A stretch of 36,657 nucleotides of DNA from NCBI GenBank assembly GCA_947624725.1, contig CANQLP010000008.1, positions 1 through 36,657 on the forward strand. Reading direction: 5' to 3'. Of the stretch, positions 19,931 to 28,866 are shown one piece after another. How positions within the stretch are numbered: position 1 is the stretch's first letter; each line of letters opens with the position of its first letter. The stretch is from an uncultured Clostridia bacterium (lineage in GTDB: Bacteria > Bacillota_A > Clostridia > TANB77 > CAG-508). The position numbers and the translations under genes were made by a program. The notes under the pieces are model-generated. The model ran no database searches and was not told where the DNA came from. It saw nothing but the letters and a program-made list of their open reading frames with translations.

Positions 19931-19937
19931 TTCGACA
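19931..19937 (-). promoter_or_regulatory. 0A box (Spo0A-type site) between divergent genes
   Basis: A perfect TGTCGAA on the minus strand, in the intergenic region shared by the unknown gene and spoIIR. A 7-bp match can occur by chance. The location beside sporulation genes is what supports it. Confidence 0.45.
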
Positions 19938-20066
19938 TTGTATTTTTGTGCTTATATTTTTTATTTTTTCCTATAAGATTAATTTCTGTTTTTTATGTAT
20001 ATTATTTCTTGTTTTGTTAATACTTTTATTATCAATATATTTTTACATATGATTTTAGGAGGTTTT

Positions 20067-20702
20067 ATGAAATTTTTTAAACGACTTTTAATATTATTTA
20101 TATTATTTATTTGCTATACTTTTATTTGTATGATTTCTTATGCAAATTCTGTTTCTTCTGATTTGCAAGATAGTGTATTTAGACTTCACATTGTTGCAAA
20201 TAGTGATTCAGAAGAAGATCAGAATTTGAAACTTTTAGTTAGAGATAATATTTTAGCTTATATGAAAGAAATATCAAGCGATATTTCTTCTAAAGAGGAA
20301 GCAATCGCTCTTGCTAATGCTCATATTCCTGAGTTTTATGATATTGCACGCAAAACTATTGCTGATAATGGTTATGATTATGATGTAAAGCTTTCTATTG
20401 GAAAATTCGATTTTCCTACAAAGGTTTATGGCGATATATCTCTTCCTTGTGGTATTTATGATGCTCTTAAAATTGAAATTGGCGAAGCTAAGGGGCATAA
20501 TTGGTGGTGTGTAATGTTCCCTACTCTTTGCTTTGTTGATGTAAGTTCTGGCTCTCTTGATGATGATTCTAAGGAGGTCTTAGAAAGTAGCTTAAATGAT
20601 GAAGAATTTAAACTTATTTCTGAAAATGATTCTATTTTTAACTTTAAATTTAAAATAGTAGAGTTTTTTGAGGATATAAAAATAGGGCTCGCAAATAGGT
20701 AA
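20067..20702 (+). CDS. spoIIR: stage II sporulation protein R
   Basis: A 211-aa secreted signalling protein. In endospore formers SpoIIR is made in the forespore and activates the SpoIIGA protease to process pro-sigma-E in the mother cell. A signal peptide (about 1-28) is followed by the family landmarks F-R-L-H-I-V-A-N-S-D-S, Q-x-L-K-L-L-V-R-D-N-I and the hallmark H-N-W-W-C-V-M-F-P-x-L-C-F. The length fits. The ATG at 20067 follows a perfect AGGAGG. An upstream ATG at 19995 adds 24 unlikely hydrophobic residues. It is monocistronic with a downstream terminator. Confidence 0.95.
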   Translation: MKFFKRLLILFILFICYTFICMISYANSVSSDLQDSVFRLHIVANSDSEEDQNLKLLVRDNILAYMKEISSDISSKEEAIALANAHIPEFYDIARKTIADNGYDYDVKLSIGKFDFPTKVYGDISLPCGIYDALKIEIGEAKGHNWWCVMFPTLCFVDVSSGSLDDDSKEVLESSLNDEEFKLISENDSIFNFKFKIVEFFEDIKIGLANR

Positions 20703-20838
20703 TTTTAAGGCATTTTAGCTAATACGCTATATAAATTTTTTAACTTTTTTTATCTTTTTAATCACTTTCTTATTTTATCTGCTAAAATAATATCTGTAAG
20801 GAAACTTCTGAAGTTTTTCTTACAATGCGGTTGATTTA

Positions 20839-20870
20839 GAGCGATTGTAAAAAATCGCTCCTATTTTTTT
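20839..20870 (+). terminator. rho-independent terminator after spoIIR
   Basis: GAGCGATT (20839-20846) pairs with AATCGCTC (20853-20860), followed by CTATTTTTTT. Confidence 0.75.
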
Positions 20871-21510
20871 ATATTTTATTTATAACTGCAAATACTACTT
20901 GTTTTACTGTTGGCTTCATATCGTCATAAAGTCTAAAATATTTTTCCAATTTTTTAATATCGCATTCATAATACATACATTCTGTAGCTTTACTAATACT
21001 ACTTTTTATATTGTATATTGTTTTATTGTATTTTTGTGCAATTATTGGATAGATATCTGATTGTAAGTTTTCTACCATTCTATTTTTAGTTTTATTCTTA
21101 TATATTTGCATTATTGTTTCTGCTAAATAATGTGTACCCTTATATTTGAATTTATATCCTATGTATTCCAATTCTCTTATTATTTGCTCTTTCTTATTTC
21201 CTAAATCTTTTCTTTCTATTAGACTTTTTATTGCTTTTGCATTTTTAGGGTCTAATATATTTAAGCCTTCTTTATATATAAGTGGTACTATTGAATTTAC
21301 ACTTCCTTTAAAGAATTCTTTGTCGTATTCTTTGCATATCCCTCTGTCTAAAAATACAATGTCATATTTTGTGTCTTTAATTGCTTTAAGTATTTCTTCT
21401 TTTGTTGTTATCACCCCTCTCATGTTTATATTGATTTCTCTTTCGTCCATTTCTTCAAGTAATTTTTTGATAAATTTGATGTTTTTGGTTATTACCACAG
21501 AACTTATCAT
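20869..21510 (-). CDS. Spo0A C-terminal-domain regulator with degenerate receiver
   Basis: A 213-aa DNA-binding protein. Residues about 110-213 align with the Spo0A effector domain: I-G-Y-K-F-K-Y-K-G-T-H-Y-L, the D-I-Y-P-I-I-A-Q-K-Y-N-K-T turn, the recognition-helix region (I-K-S-S-I-S-K-A-T-E) and the K-P-T terminal element. The N-terminal ~95 residues resemble a receiver: the strand D-I-V-F-L-D keeps a possible phosphoacceptor Asp, but the acidic pair normally at the end of strand 1 is missing. It is shorter than Spo0A (about 265 aa). The start at 21510 follows AAGGAGG. It is probably a phosphorylation-independent paralog acting at 0A boxes. Two such boxes lie about 100 bp upstream. Confidence 0.82.
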   Translation of the reverse strand: MISSVVITKNIKFIKKLLEEMDEREININMRGVITTKEEILKAIKDTKYDIVFLDRGICKEYDKEFFKGSVNSIVPLIYKEGLNILDPKNAKAIKSLIERKDLGNKKEQIIRELEYIGYKFKYKGTHYLAETIMQIYKNKTKNRMVENLQSDIYPIIAQKYNKTIYNIKSSISKATECMYYECDIKKLEKYFRLYDDMKPTVKQVVFAVINKI

Positions 21511-21611
21511 TTGTTTTTCCTCCTTTTTTATTTGATTACATATATTAGATACAAGTAATGTATAAAAAAGTTTCATCTTTTTTTATTTTTTTTACTTTTT
21601 CTGGTTTTAAA

Positions 21612-21638
21612 TGTCGAATTTTGTCGAATTGATATAAT
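21612..21638 (+). promoter_or_regulatory. two tandem 0A boxes and a TATAAT box
   Basis: TGTCGAA occurs at 21612-21618 and again at 21622-21628, exactly one helical turn apart. TATAAT follows at 21633-21638. The second box sits where the -35 would be, as in Spo0A-activated sigma-A promoters. It drives the secreted protein gene at 21671 and lies upstream of the divergent Spo0A-like gene. Confidence 0.7.
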
Positions 21639-21670
21639 TTAATTGAAAGTTTTTTTGGGAGGTATGTCTT

Positions 21671-22084
21671 ATGAGAAAGCTTTTTAGTAAAATTTTAGTT
21701 TGTGCATTAATTGCACTATGTGCGATTTCTAGTGCTTCTATGTTTTTACCAGTTCAAGCTGATTCAATTGTTAGCCCTTGTACTTATGATCAAATGAATT
21801 TTTCTTATGCAGGTAGATACAATGTAGCAAGAGGTTGTACAGGCATGTGGTTAGATATAAATGTTAGAGCTACTGCATCTAATAATAATAATGAAACAAT
21901 TACACTAGATGTATATGTTGTAAATACAGATAAAATTCATTCTTATACTTTTTTAAGTGACGGACAAACTCATACATATAAAGGAATATTTTTAGGATTT
22001 AAAGGTGGAAGTGATGTAAGATTTACATTTACAGGTGCAAATCCTGCAATAACAATTTACCAATATTTGGAAATTGGAAGCTAG
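21671..22084 (+). CDS. small secreted protein under 0A-box control
   Basis: A 137-aa exported protein: a signal peptide (about 1-30, cleavage likely after V-Q-A) and a mature domain of about 105 residues predicted to be beta-rich, with two cysteines (S-P-C-T and R-G-C-T) that could form a disulfide. There is no sorting signal or catalytic motif, and no family is recognised. GGGAGG precedes the ATG. The promoter carries tandem 0A boxes, so expression on entry into stationary phase or sporulation is likely. A strong terminator follows immediately. Confidence 0.75.
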   Translation: MRKLFSKILVCALIALCAISSASMFLPVQADSIVSPCTYDQMNFSYAGRYNVARGCTGMWLDINVRATASNNNNETITLDVYVVNTDKIHSYTFLSDGQTHTYKGIFLGFKGGSDVRFTFTGANPAITIYQYLEIGS

Positions 22085-22098
22085 GATAGATTTATAAC

Positions 22099-22140
22099 AA
22101 AAAACAAATGAGAATCCAGAATGAATTCTCATTTGTTTTT
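22099..22140. terminator. bidirectional terminator between convergent genes
   Basis: AAAAACAAATGAGAAT (to 22115) pairs with ATTCTCATTTGTTTTT (22125-22140). It serves the secreted protein gene and the sigma-fusion gene. Confidence 0.8.
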
Positions 22141-23500
22141 ATTTTTTGTATAATATATTTTCTTCTCCATCGATATTTAACTTAATTATGCCATTTGTTG
22201 CATCTTTAAATTCAGATATAATTATGTATTCAAATTTATCTAAATTATCATTAGTATTTATTGGTCCACAATAACATTTATACTTTATATTGTTTCCATC
22301 TGTCAAATATATATCCGATATTTTTATATTTTCTGTTACTATTATTGCATAAAATCCTGTTTCAGTAATAAGTGCTTTATTAATTAAACCATTTTTTGTA
22401 TTATACGCAGTATAATTTCTGTTTATAAATTTTTCATTTAAATCTATTTTTAAGGAAACATCGCAATTAATCTCATTTATATTTTTTAATTTTCTTGCAA
22501 GTGCCACTTTTGAAAAATTTATATTCAAGATTTTAGATATCGGAAAACTTTCTGTATACATATATACTAATGATTTTATATGATTTTTATCACTTTCTAT
22601 AGTCTTATATCCTATATATTGCTGATACTGTTCTGTAGCAATATCTTTCTTATTACAAATTACTTCGCCATTTTCATTCGTTATCTGTAAGTCCGTTATA
22701 GAAACATCTGTGAATTTGCTAATATCTTTTTCTGATTCAATGTCGTATACCATATATAAGTTCATCTCATCTAATAAGATATATTCGACTTTCAGTCTAT
22801 ACCCATCACCTAAATCTATGTAGTCCATATCTACTTTCTGATACCAATCCATGTTCTCTATTGCCATTAGTACTCCGTCATTTACCTTGCCAACACTATT
22901 TGTTTCAAATAAACTCTTGATGTAGCTTATAATGCTTACTGCAATTACGCTTGTTGCAAGTATAATGCATAGTATAAACATGAATATAGATGCTGGTTTG
23001 TAATGTTTCTTAATTTTTAGTTTGCCTCTATTTAGATTTGTCTTTACTGTGTTTTCATTAATATTTAATTTCCTTGCTACTTCTTTTATACTATATCCGT
23101 CTTCATAATATAATTTGAAAATTTCTTTCTCCTTCTTGTTCAAGGATTCTATCATATTTTCAAAATCTATATTATCATCCAGATCTTTTATATAATCGTT
23201 GTTATCTACATATTTCTCTTCTATGTTTTTGTTTCTTTTCTTCTTATTATGAATTTTATTACATTGATTAATTAGAATCTTTATTATCCAAGATTTAAAA
23301 TTCTTATCATCTTTTAGTTTTGCAATATTCATATATGCAATAATTATTGTTTCTTGGATGGCATCTTGAACATCAGTCTCATTTCTTAATCTTGACATTG
23401 CAATTCCGTATAGTTCACTATGTATGGATTTAATGAGCTCTGAATATGCCTCTGTATTACCTTCTTTTACTTCTTTAACAAGTTCTTCCATTTCTATCAT
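22139..23500 (-). CDS. ECF sigma factor fused to a transmembrane helix and extracellular anti-sigma-like domain
   Basis: A 453-aa fusion. Residues 1-165 are an ECF sigma-70 factor: region 2 with D-V-Q-D-A-I-Q-E-T and region 4 with E-K-E-I-F-K-L-Y-Y-E-D-G-Y-S-I-K-E-V-A and N-E-N-T-V-K-T-N-L. One membrane helix follows (about 172-192), then a roughly 250-aa exported domain of the kind normally found C-terminal to anti-sigma proteins (DUF4179/DUF5643-like, by pattern). The frame is continuous and has no CGG, so the fusion is genuine. It would tether the sigma factor to the membrane, with release presumably by proteolysis or signal binding. The start is weakly supported by a ribosome site. Confidence 0.82.
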   Translation of the reverse strand: MIEMEELVKEVKEGNTEAYSELIKSIHSELYGIAMSRLRNETDVQDAIQETIIIAYMNIAKLKDDKNFKSWIIKILINQCNKIHNKKKRNKNIEEKYVDNNDYIKDLDDNIDFENMIESLNKKEKEIFKLYYEDGYSIKEVARKLNINENTVKTNLNRGKLKIKKHYKPASIFMFILCIILATSVIAVSIISYIKSLFETNSVGKVNDGVLMAIENMDWYQKVDMDYIDLGDGYRLKVEYILLDEMNLYMVYDIESEKDISKFTDVSITDLQITNENGEVICNKKDIATEQYQQYIGYKTIESDKNHIKSLVYMYTESFPISKILNINFSKVALARKLKNINEINCDVSLKIDLNEKFINRNYTAYNTKNGLINKALITETGFYAIIVTENIKISDIYLTDGNNIKYKCYCGPINTNDNLDKFEYIIISEFKDATNGIIKLNIDGEENILYKK

Positions 23501-23548
23501 TTCCCATTTTCTTCCAATTCTTATATAATACTATAACTTAATAAAATC

Positions 23549-23893
23549 TCAATCTTCGCCTTCTATTTTATTTTCTATACCTAACATTAATTCTTCAAAA
23601 CTAATATCTAATGCCTTAATTATTCCCCAAAGTTCATAATCTTTAACCGTTCTTCTATTGGCTTCAATTAAACAAATATCATTTTTATGTGCTGGAATTC
23701 CTAATAAATTTAACTTTCTTGCTAAACCTGCTTGAGAAAGATGCCTCATTTTTCGATATTTCCTTAGATTTTCACTTATTACATTAAAATTATTATTTAA
23801 TTTTCTAACTGCCAATGTCATCACTCTTTCCAAATCAAATTTTATATAATTGATTTTAACCTTTACTTTATTAGAATATGACATTAAGTACAT
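23549..23893 (-). CDS. XRE-family helix-turn-helix regulator
   Basis: A small DNA-binding protein of 114 aa, or 90 aa from an internal ATG at 23821 that has the better GGAAAG site. The HTH covers the segment I-S-E-N-L-R-K-Y-R-K-M-R-H-L-S-Q-A-G-L-A-R-K-L through I-C-L-I-E-A-N-R-R, ending with a typical L-D-I-S-F-E-E-L-M-L helix. It sits upstream of the sigma fusion on the same strand with a 48-bp gap. The target is unknown. Confidence 0.8.
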   Translation of the reverse strand: MYLMSYSNKVKVKINYIKFDLERVMTLAVRKLNNNFNVISENLRKYRKMRHLSQAGLARKLNLLGIPAHKNDICLIEANRRTVKDYELWGIIKALDISFEELMLGIENKIEGED

Positions 23894-24102
23894 GTCAAAA
23901 TAAAAATTTTTACAAGAAAAATTCCTTAGAGTCGTATGGTTTTTGGTTAATATTAACCTATGTGTTGTATTTGTTTTTATTTTATGTAAATAAATATAGA
24001 TTTTAATAATAATTTGTTATATAATGTTATGAATAAAATAATTATTTATTTTGCTTATAATAAATTTTGCAATAAATAATTAAAACTTTGGAGGAATTTT
24101 TG

Positions 24103-24989
24103 ATGAATGAAAATATATGTACACTTTGCCCTCATAATTGTAAAGTTGATAGATTAAATTATTTAGGGAAATGCAAAGCAGGAAATAAAATAGAAATTCG
24201 GTACTTTTAGCCTTCATAAATTTGAAGAGCCTTGTATAAGTGGAGATGCTCGGCTCTGGTACTGTGTTTTTTTCAAAATGTAATATGAAATGTGTTTTTT
24301 GTCAAAACTATGAAATAAGTAATCTTGGTAAAGGCAAAAGAATCGAAATATCAGAGCTTGCTGATATTTTCTTAAAGCAGCAAGCTGATGGTGCTAAAAA
24401 TATTAATCTTGTATCTCCTACTATCTATGTAGATAAAATAATTCAAGCAATAAAACTTGCAAAGGATAACGGACTAATTCTTCCAATTATTTATAATTCT
24501 AATGGATATGAAAAGATAGAAACTTTAAAAGAATTAGATGGTTTAATAGATGTTTATTTGCCTGATTTGAAATATGCAGACGAAGAACTTGCTATAAAAT
24601 ATTCTAATGTAAAAAATTATTTTAATATTGCAACTGCTGCAATTAAGGAGATGGAAAGACAGGTTGGTTATCCTAAGTTTGATGATGCTGGCATGATTAA
24701 ATCTGGTCTTATTGTAAGACATTTAGTTTTGCCAAGCAATTTAGATAATTCTAAAATGGTATTAAAGTGGATTCACGAAAATTTGGATAATAGAGTGTTT
24801 GTAAGTGTTATGACACAGTATTTTCCATGCTTTATGGCAGAAAATTTTCCTGAAATAAATCGAAAGCTTTCTCTTGCAGAGTATGAGGAGATTGAAGATT
24901 ATATTGATTTAATCGGCATAGAAAATGGATATATGCAAGATTTTTCAGATGAGGATGAGGAAAAATATGTGCCTAAGTGGGATGTGTAA
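24103..24989 (+). CDS. radical SAM protein of the PflA/PflX type, decoded across two CGG +1 sites
   Basis: A 294-aa radical SAM enzyme resembling pyruvate-formate-lyase-activating-enzyme-like YgfS/PflX proteins. An N-terminal cysteine motif (C-T-L-C-P-H-N-C-K-V-D-R) is followed by L-H-K-F-E-E-P-C-I-S-G, G-S-G-T-V-F-F and the 4Fe-4S motif C-N-M-K-C-V-F-C-Q-N. These conserved segments lie in three different frames, separated by CGG at codons 33 (24199-24201) and 50 (24251-24253). Skipping C at each gives one continuous family-length protein (I-G-T-F-S-L-H, then G-D-A-G-S-G-T). GGAGG precedes the ATG at 24103. A GTG at 24240 would start a truncated form lacking the first motifs, which is unlikely. 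The substrate is unknown. Confidence 0.82.
24199..24201 (+). other. in-frame CGG, +1 site 1 of the radical SAM gene
   Basis: ATT-CGG-T. The zero frame stops two codons later. Skipping C gives I-G-T-F-S-L-H-K-F-E-E-P. Confidence 0.88.
24251..24253 (+). other. in-frame CGG, +1 site 2 of the radical SAM gene
   Basis: GCT-CGG-C. Skipping C restores the invariant G-S-G-T-V-F-F. Confidence 0.9.
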
Positions 24990-25129
24990 AGTTTAATAGT
25001 ATTTACTTTTTGAGCAATAAATGATAAAAGGTAGGTATGAAAATAAAATAGGTTAAAAGTTATGAATAATAAAAATTATTAAAAATTTTATATCTGTAAA
25101 CAAATTATAAAAACAAAAAGGTGTGAAAT

Positions 25130-26188
25130 ATGGAAGAATTAAATTTTTTAAAACATTATAATAGTTAAAAAAAGAAACTAATTGGACATGGAGCATATGC
25201 AAATGTTTATAAATATAAAGATGCATTTTATAATATGTATTTTGCTATAAAAAAACTAAAAAATAATGTATCTGAAAAAGAAGAAGCTAGATTTAAACAT
25301 GAATATAAATTATTGTCAAAATATAATCATCCCAATATTTTGAAAGTTTATTGTTATATAAGAAGTGAAAATGCTTATATAATGGATTATTGCGAATATA
25401 CTTTAAAACAGTATATAGAAAGAAATGGAAATAACTTAGATTTTGATTTAAGAAAAAATATAGCATTGCAATTTTTAGAAGCAATGAGCTTTATTCATGC
25501 TAAGGATCTTTTACATAGAGATATAAGCTTTAATAATATCTTAATAAAAGAAAATGACTCTATATTTCCTTTTATTAAGATTTCAGATTTTGGCTTAGTT
25601 AAAGATAAATCATTAAATTTAACTTCTACTAATTCTTTAATTAAAGGGACTATTATAGATGATACACTAACATCTTTTAAGGATTATAATATAAAAAACG
25701 AAATATATAGTATAGGATATATAATTCATTATATATTTACTGGCAGACAGAATTTGAATTTTACAGAAGATAATTCAATTATACAAATAGTCAAGAAATG
25801 CATAGATAGAAATCTCGATAATAGATATAATTCTGTGGACAAAATAATCAATGATGTGAGGAATACTACAAAAATTAAGGATAATGTAAAAATCAATAGT
25901 AATGTTATTGATCAAAACGGTCTTACAGAATTATCTATAAAAATATTGAAAGATGCTGTTGATAGTAATGGACAAATTATATATTTAAAAACTTTATCTG
26001 GATTAACTATACAAAGTGGAGACAAATCTTATAAACCAAATAATCCAAGAGAAGAAGCTGAATTAGAAGATGTTATTGATAAGTTGGAATCAAATGAGTT
26101 AATAAGAGCTATTGGTTATAAAAGAGAAATATTTAAAGTTACAAAACAAGGATATGATTATTTTGAACAGAAAGTTATTCACGTATAA
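25130..26188 (+). pseudogene. Ser/Thr protein kinase with an in-frame TAA before the glycine loop
   Basis: A kinase frame of about 352 codons. AAGGTG precedes the ATG at 25130, but codon 13 is TAA (25166-25168), just before the glycine loop (I-G-H-G-A-Y-A-N-V-Y). The rest is intact: A-I-K-K-L (VAIK Lys), H-R-D-I-S-F-N-N catalytic loop, D-F-G-L metal motif, and E-I-Y-S-I-G-Y-I-I for the F helix. A C-terminal ~80-residue segment (about 275-352) ending V-T-K-Q-G-Y-D-Y-F looks like a winged helix. The first ATG after the stop (25235) would delete the ATP loop, so the gene is probably inactive. It is the first gene of a decaying pair, and no CGG is involved. Confidence 0.7.
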
Positions 26189-26772
26189 CTATGGAGGAAG
26201 ATATTATAAATATACCAACCCAAATAAAAAAGAAGTAAAAAATATTTAGATAAATGGGATTCTTAGAGAGTTATGTTTTGTAAGAAAGTGCATTAGATAA
26301 GTTATTTTTCAAAACATATCCAAAAAATACCAATATAAATGATATTTTAATTAAAGCAAGTGCATTAAATGATTTTTATAGTACAAATATTTTTCCAGTA
26401 GCAAAACATATATTAAGTTTAAACATCGATGACAGACTTGCAAGAGGAGATGAAACATTAGTTAATGATATTTCAAATATAATAATAAATGGAGAACTAA
26501 TACACTTTTATTCTTTTGCAACAAAATATTGTAGCCATCATTTTCCAAAGTTTTTCCCTATATATGATAGTTATGTTGAAAAAATACTTCTATATTTTAA
26601 GAAAAAAGATAACTTTGCACAGCTTAAAAAAGATGATTTAAAAGAATACAAAGTATTTAAAGATACTCTGGTTAAATTTAAGAAATATTATGATATTGAT
26701 GAATTTAATTTAAAGGATATAGATAGATATATATGGCAATTAGGTAAAGACTATTTTCCAAAAAAATATTAG
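26189..26772 (+). pseudogene. degraded partner gene of the kinase
   Basis: A roughly 190-codon coding remnant starting right after the kinase stop. Recognisable protein runs across frames: Y-G-G-R-Y-Y-K-Y-T-N-P, then K-Y-L-D-K-W-D, then S-A-L-D-K-L-F-F-K-T-Y-P to the TAG at 26770. It has a one-base loss in an A-run near 26235, another frame change near 26270 and an in-frame TAA at 26281-26283. The intact part (26284-26772) encodes a helical protein with F-Y-S-F-A-T-K-Y-C-S-H-H-F-P. The family is not recognised. These lesions do not follow the CGG rule, so this is ordinary decay. Confidence 0.6.
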
Positions 26773-27136
26773 AAAAGTAGAATGAATATGCAAAATATTT
26801 TAATAAATTTAGAAATTTTCCGTATTTTATATAATTTGATAAAATTAAAAACTCTCTTTGTAATCCTACAGATATGTGTTTTTTTCATTTTGGACTTCTC
26901 CAAAATTTCTTGAAGAGTCCTTTAAAATTGTCGTGTGACAGAATTCGAATGTGAACAGGTAGTTATTTAGGAATATTTTAAAGTGCTTTAAAGTATTGCA
27001 AAATAATCATTTCATCATTTTTAACTATTTCATAATATTTTAAAATATCTTGCTTATTTTTAACTTTCATCACCAAGATAAATACTAAAATAATAAATAT
27101 TAGATAGTTTTTTATAAAAATGGTAATGGCATTATT
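26773..27136. other. intergenic, no gene seen
   Basis: 364 bp of very AT-rich sequence with scattered stops on all frames. I see no conserved RNA, repeat or promoter until the TTGACG at 27137. It may be further remnant of the decaying module. Confidence 0.5.
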
Positions 27137-27165
27137 TTGACGTATTATGTAAAATATGGTATAAT
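27137..27165 (+). promoter_or_regulatory. sigma-A promoter of the 27188 gene
   Basis: TTGACG (27137-27142) and a perfect TATAAT (27160-27165) with a 17-bp spacer, 22 bp before the ATG. Confidence 0.75.
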
Positions 27166-27187
27166 ATAAATATGAGAGGTGATACTA

Positions 27188-28195
27188 ATGAAAAATAAGA
27201 AATTTTTAATAGTAATGGATATTCTATTATTTTTTAGTCTTGAACTAGTTTTACTAACAGGAAAGATACTTAAAAATCCATTTATAAAACAAAAAACAGA
27301 AGATACTAACAATGTCGATGAAGTTATAGAAACTAGCGCAGATACAATGATACATTCATCTGAAGATAGCATACGAGATAGTTCTAATTTAGATAAAACA
27401 CCAAATGAGTTATATATGGAAGAAATTACAAAAAACAAGCAAAGTAATGACACTATATCAGCTTCTGAAACTAAAAATAATATGCCAGTATACTCACAAA
27501 ATAATGGGCTAGAAAATTCAAGCGAATATCAGAAAAATATAGAAATAGAAAATAAACTTGAAAAGCATCAAAATAGTTTTAATGATAACTATACTAGTCC
27601 ACCTTCTAAAGAAAAAGATGATAATTACTCACAATTTATAATTGAAAAAACTGCAAAAATAGATTGGAATTTTTCTGGATATCAATATGGCAATATATAT
27701 ATATTAAATGATGGTACTGCTTATATCCAAACTAGTTATCATTCAAAATTGCGTACATTGATACATCCTAAAGCAGAAATTGGTTATTACTCATTAAAAA
27801 CACCTTTTCAAATGTATTTAAAAGTTGAAGGAATGAATGATGCTGTTGCTGTTGATATTGCCACTGTTAGTGAAAAATTTATTTCGTTTCCAAGTAAACA
27901 ATATGGACAATACCAGAATAAATTAGAAGATTTGAACAGAAGAGGCTTACTTAATAGTTCATTCTCAAATTCTTATTATTCTGAAATGGAAACTTTAAAA
28001 CAAAACTGGAATAAATTAGGATATGGACAAATAATTCAATTATCTGATTATTCATGTTGGAAACAAGAAAATAGCGTAACTGGTACAATTAGTGAAAATA
28101 CAAGTGTATTTGTTGTATATAATATATTTAATGATGATACATATTTATGTATAAATGGAGTAGATGAGGCTATCAAGGTAACCGAATATCATTAA
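27188..28195 (+). CDS. membrane-anchored extracytoplasmic protein, unknown function
   Basis: A 335-aa protein. An N-terminal hydrophobic helix (about 6-24) works as signal or anchor. A low-complexity Ser/Thr/Asn/Glu-rich stalk (to about 145) leads to a roughly 190-residue C-terminal domain beginning K-I-D-W-N-F-S-G-Y-Q-Y-G, rich in aromatic residues and predicted beta. The start at 27188 follows GAGAGGTG. An alternative GTG three codons upstream lies inside that site. No catalytic motif or known family is visible. It has its own promoter and terminator. Confidence 0.75.
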   Translation: MKNKKFLIVMDILLFFSLELVLLTGKILKNPFIKQKTEDTNNVDEVIETSADTMIHSSEDSIRDSSNLDKTPNELYMEEITKNKQSNDTISASETKNNMPVYSQNNGLENSSEYQKNIEIENKLEKHQNSFNDNYTSPPSKEKDDNYSQFIIEKTAKIDWNFSGYQYGNIYILNDGTAYIQTSYHSKLRTLIHPKAEIGYYSLKTPFQMYLKVEGMNDAVAVDIATVSEKFISFPSKQYGQYQNKLEDLNRRGLLNSSFSNSYYSEMETLKQNWNKLGYGQIIQLSDYSCWKQENSVTGTISENTSVFVVYNIFNDDTYLCINGVDEAIKVTEYH

Positions 28196-28271
28196 AATAT
28201 TATATTCTATGTGATAAATTATAAAAATAATATATTTAGAATATATTAATAGTTGCAAAAGTAAATGATAA

Positions 28272-28312
28272 ACAAAGAAATTAGCAATTAAAATGCTAAT
28301 TTCTTTGTTTAT
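28272..28312 (+). terminator. rho-independent terminator
   Basis: AAAGAAATTAGCA pairs with TGCTAATTTCTTT across a short A-rich loop, followed by GTTTATT. Confidence 0.75.
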
Positions 28313-28589
28313 TATACTATAAATGTTGTAAAATTATTTTAGAAATATTATCAATGTGCTTTTTTCAAATACCCCATAAATAATGATATGCTTAACTTTG
28401 TTGCAAATACATATGATACTTGAATTCCCATATTGTATGTTCTCAACTCTCTTCATACATCTTACTTTCTTTCATAATATAAATATTTAAACCGTTTATA
28501 TATTATATCATGATTAAACGGGCTCTTTTCCCCTGTACAAAACTATAAGTTTTCCTAATCCCTAGCATAACTTTAGTTCTCTAAAGTTA

Positions 28590-28620
28590 AAAAATAGCAA
28601 GTGCCAAAGCACTTGCTATA
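28590..28620 (-). terminator. terminator of tRNA-Pro
   Basis: ATAGCAAGTGC (28595-28605) pairs with GCACTTGCTAT (28610-28620). On the minus strand the hairpin is followed by a T-run. Confidence 0.75.
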
Positions 28621-28644
28621 GCCATATTTAAAGCTACTTTCAAT

Positions 28645-28720
28645 TGGTCGGGGCGACAGGATTCGAACCTGCGACCCCATGGTCCCAAACCACGTGCGCT
28701 ACCAACTGCGCTACGCCCCG
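28645..28720 (-). tRNA. tRNA-Pro (UGG)
   Basis: A 76-nt cloverleaf with encoded CCA. The acceptor CGGGGCG pairs with CGCCCCG, and the 7-nt anticodon loop TTTGGGA has anticodon TGG. Normal loop size. Confidence 0.95.
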
Positions 28721-28866
28721 ATGTACCGACCGTTAATATATTATAGTACATTTTTTTAATTTTGGCAATACTTTTTCAAAATTTTTTCTGTATTTGTGAA
28801 ATTTTTCTCTACATTTGCATATTTGTTTTTCTCCTTCCATATACTAAACTGAAAGGATTTGTGTAT

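Larger units (their letters stand above)
28196..28644. other. intergenic, two terminators and no gene
   Basis: 449 bp. It contains the terminator of the upstream gene, an AT-rich stretch without coding potential (about 28320-28585) and the terminator of tRNA-Pro. Confidence 0.5.

Noticed and set aside
24240..24989. Separate radical SAM gene starting at GTG 24240
   Set aside because: No ribosome site, and it would lose conserved upstream motifs that are present in the other two frames.
25166..25168. Recoded stop codon in the kinase gene
   Set aside because: TAA with no recoding signal nearby, and the following gene has further unrelated lesions, so decay is simpler.
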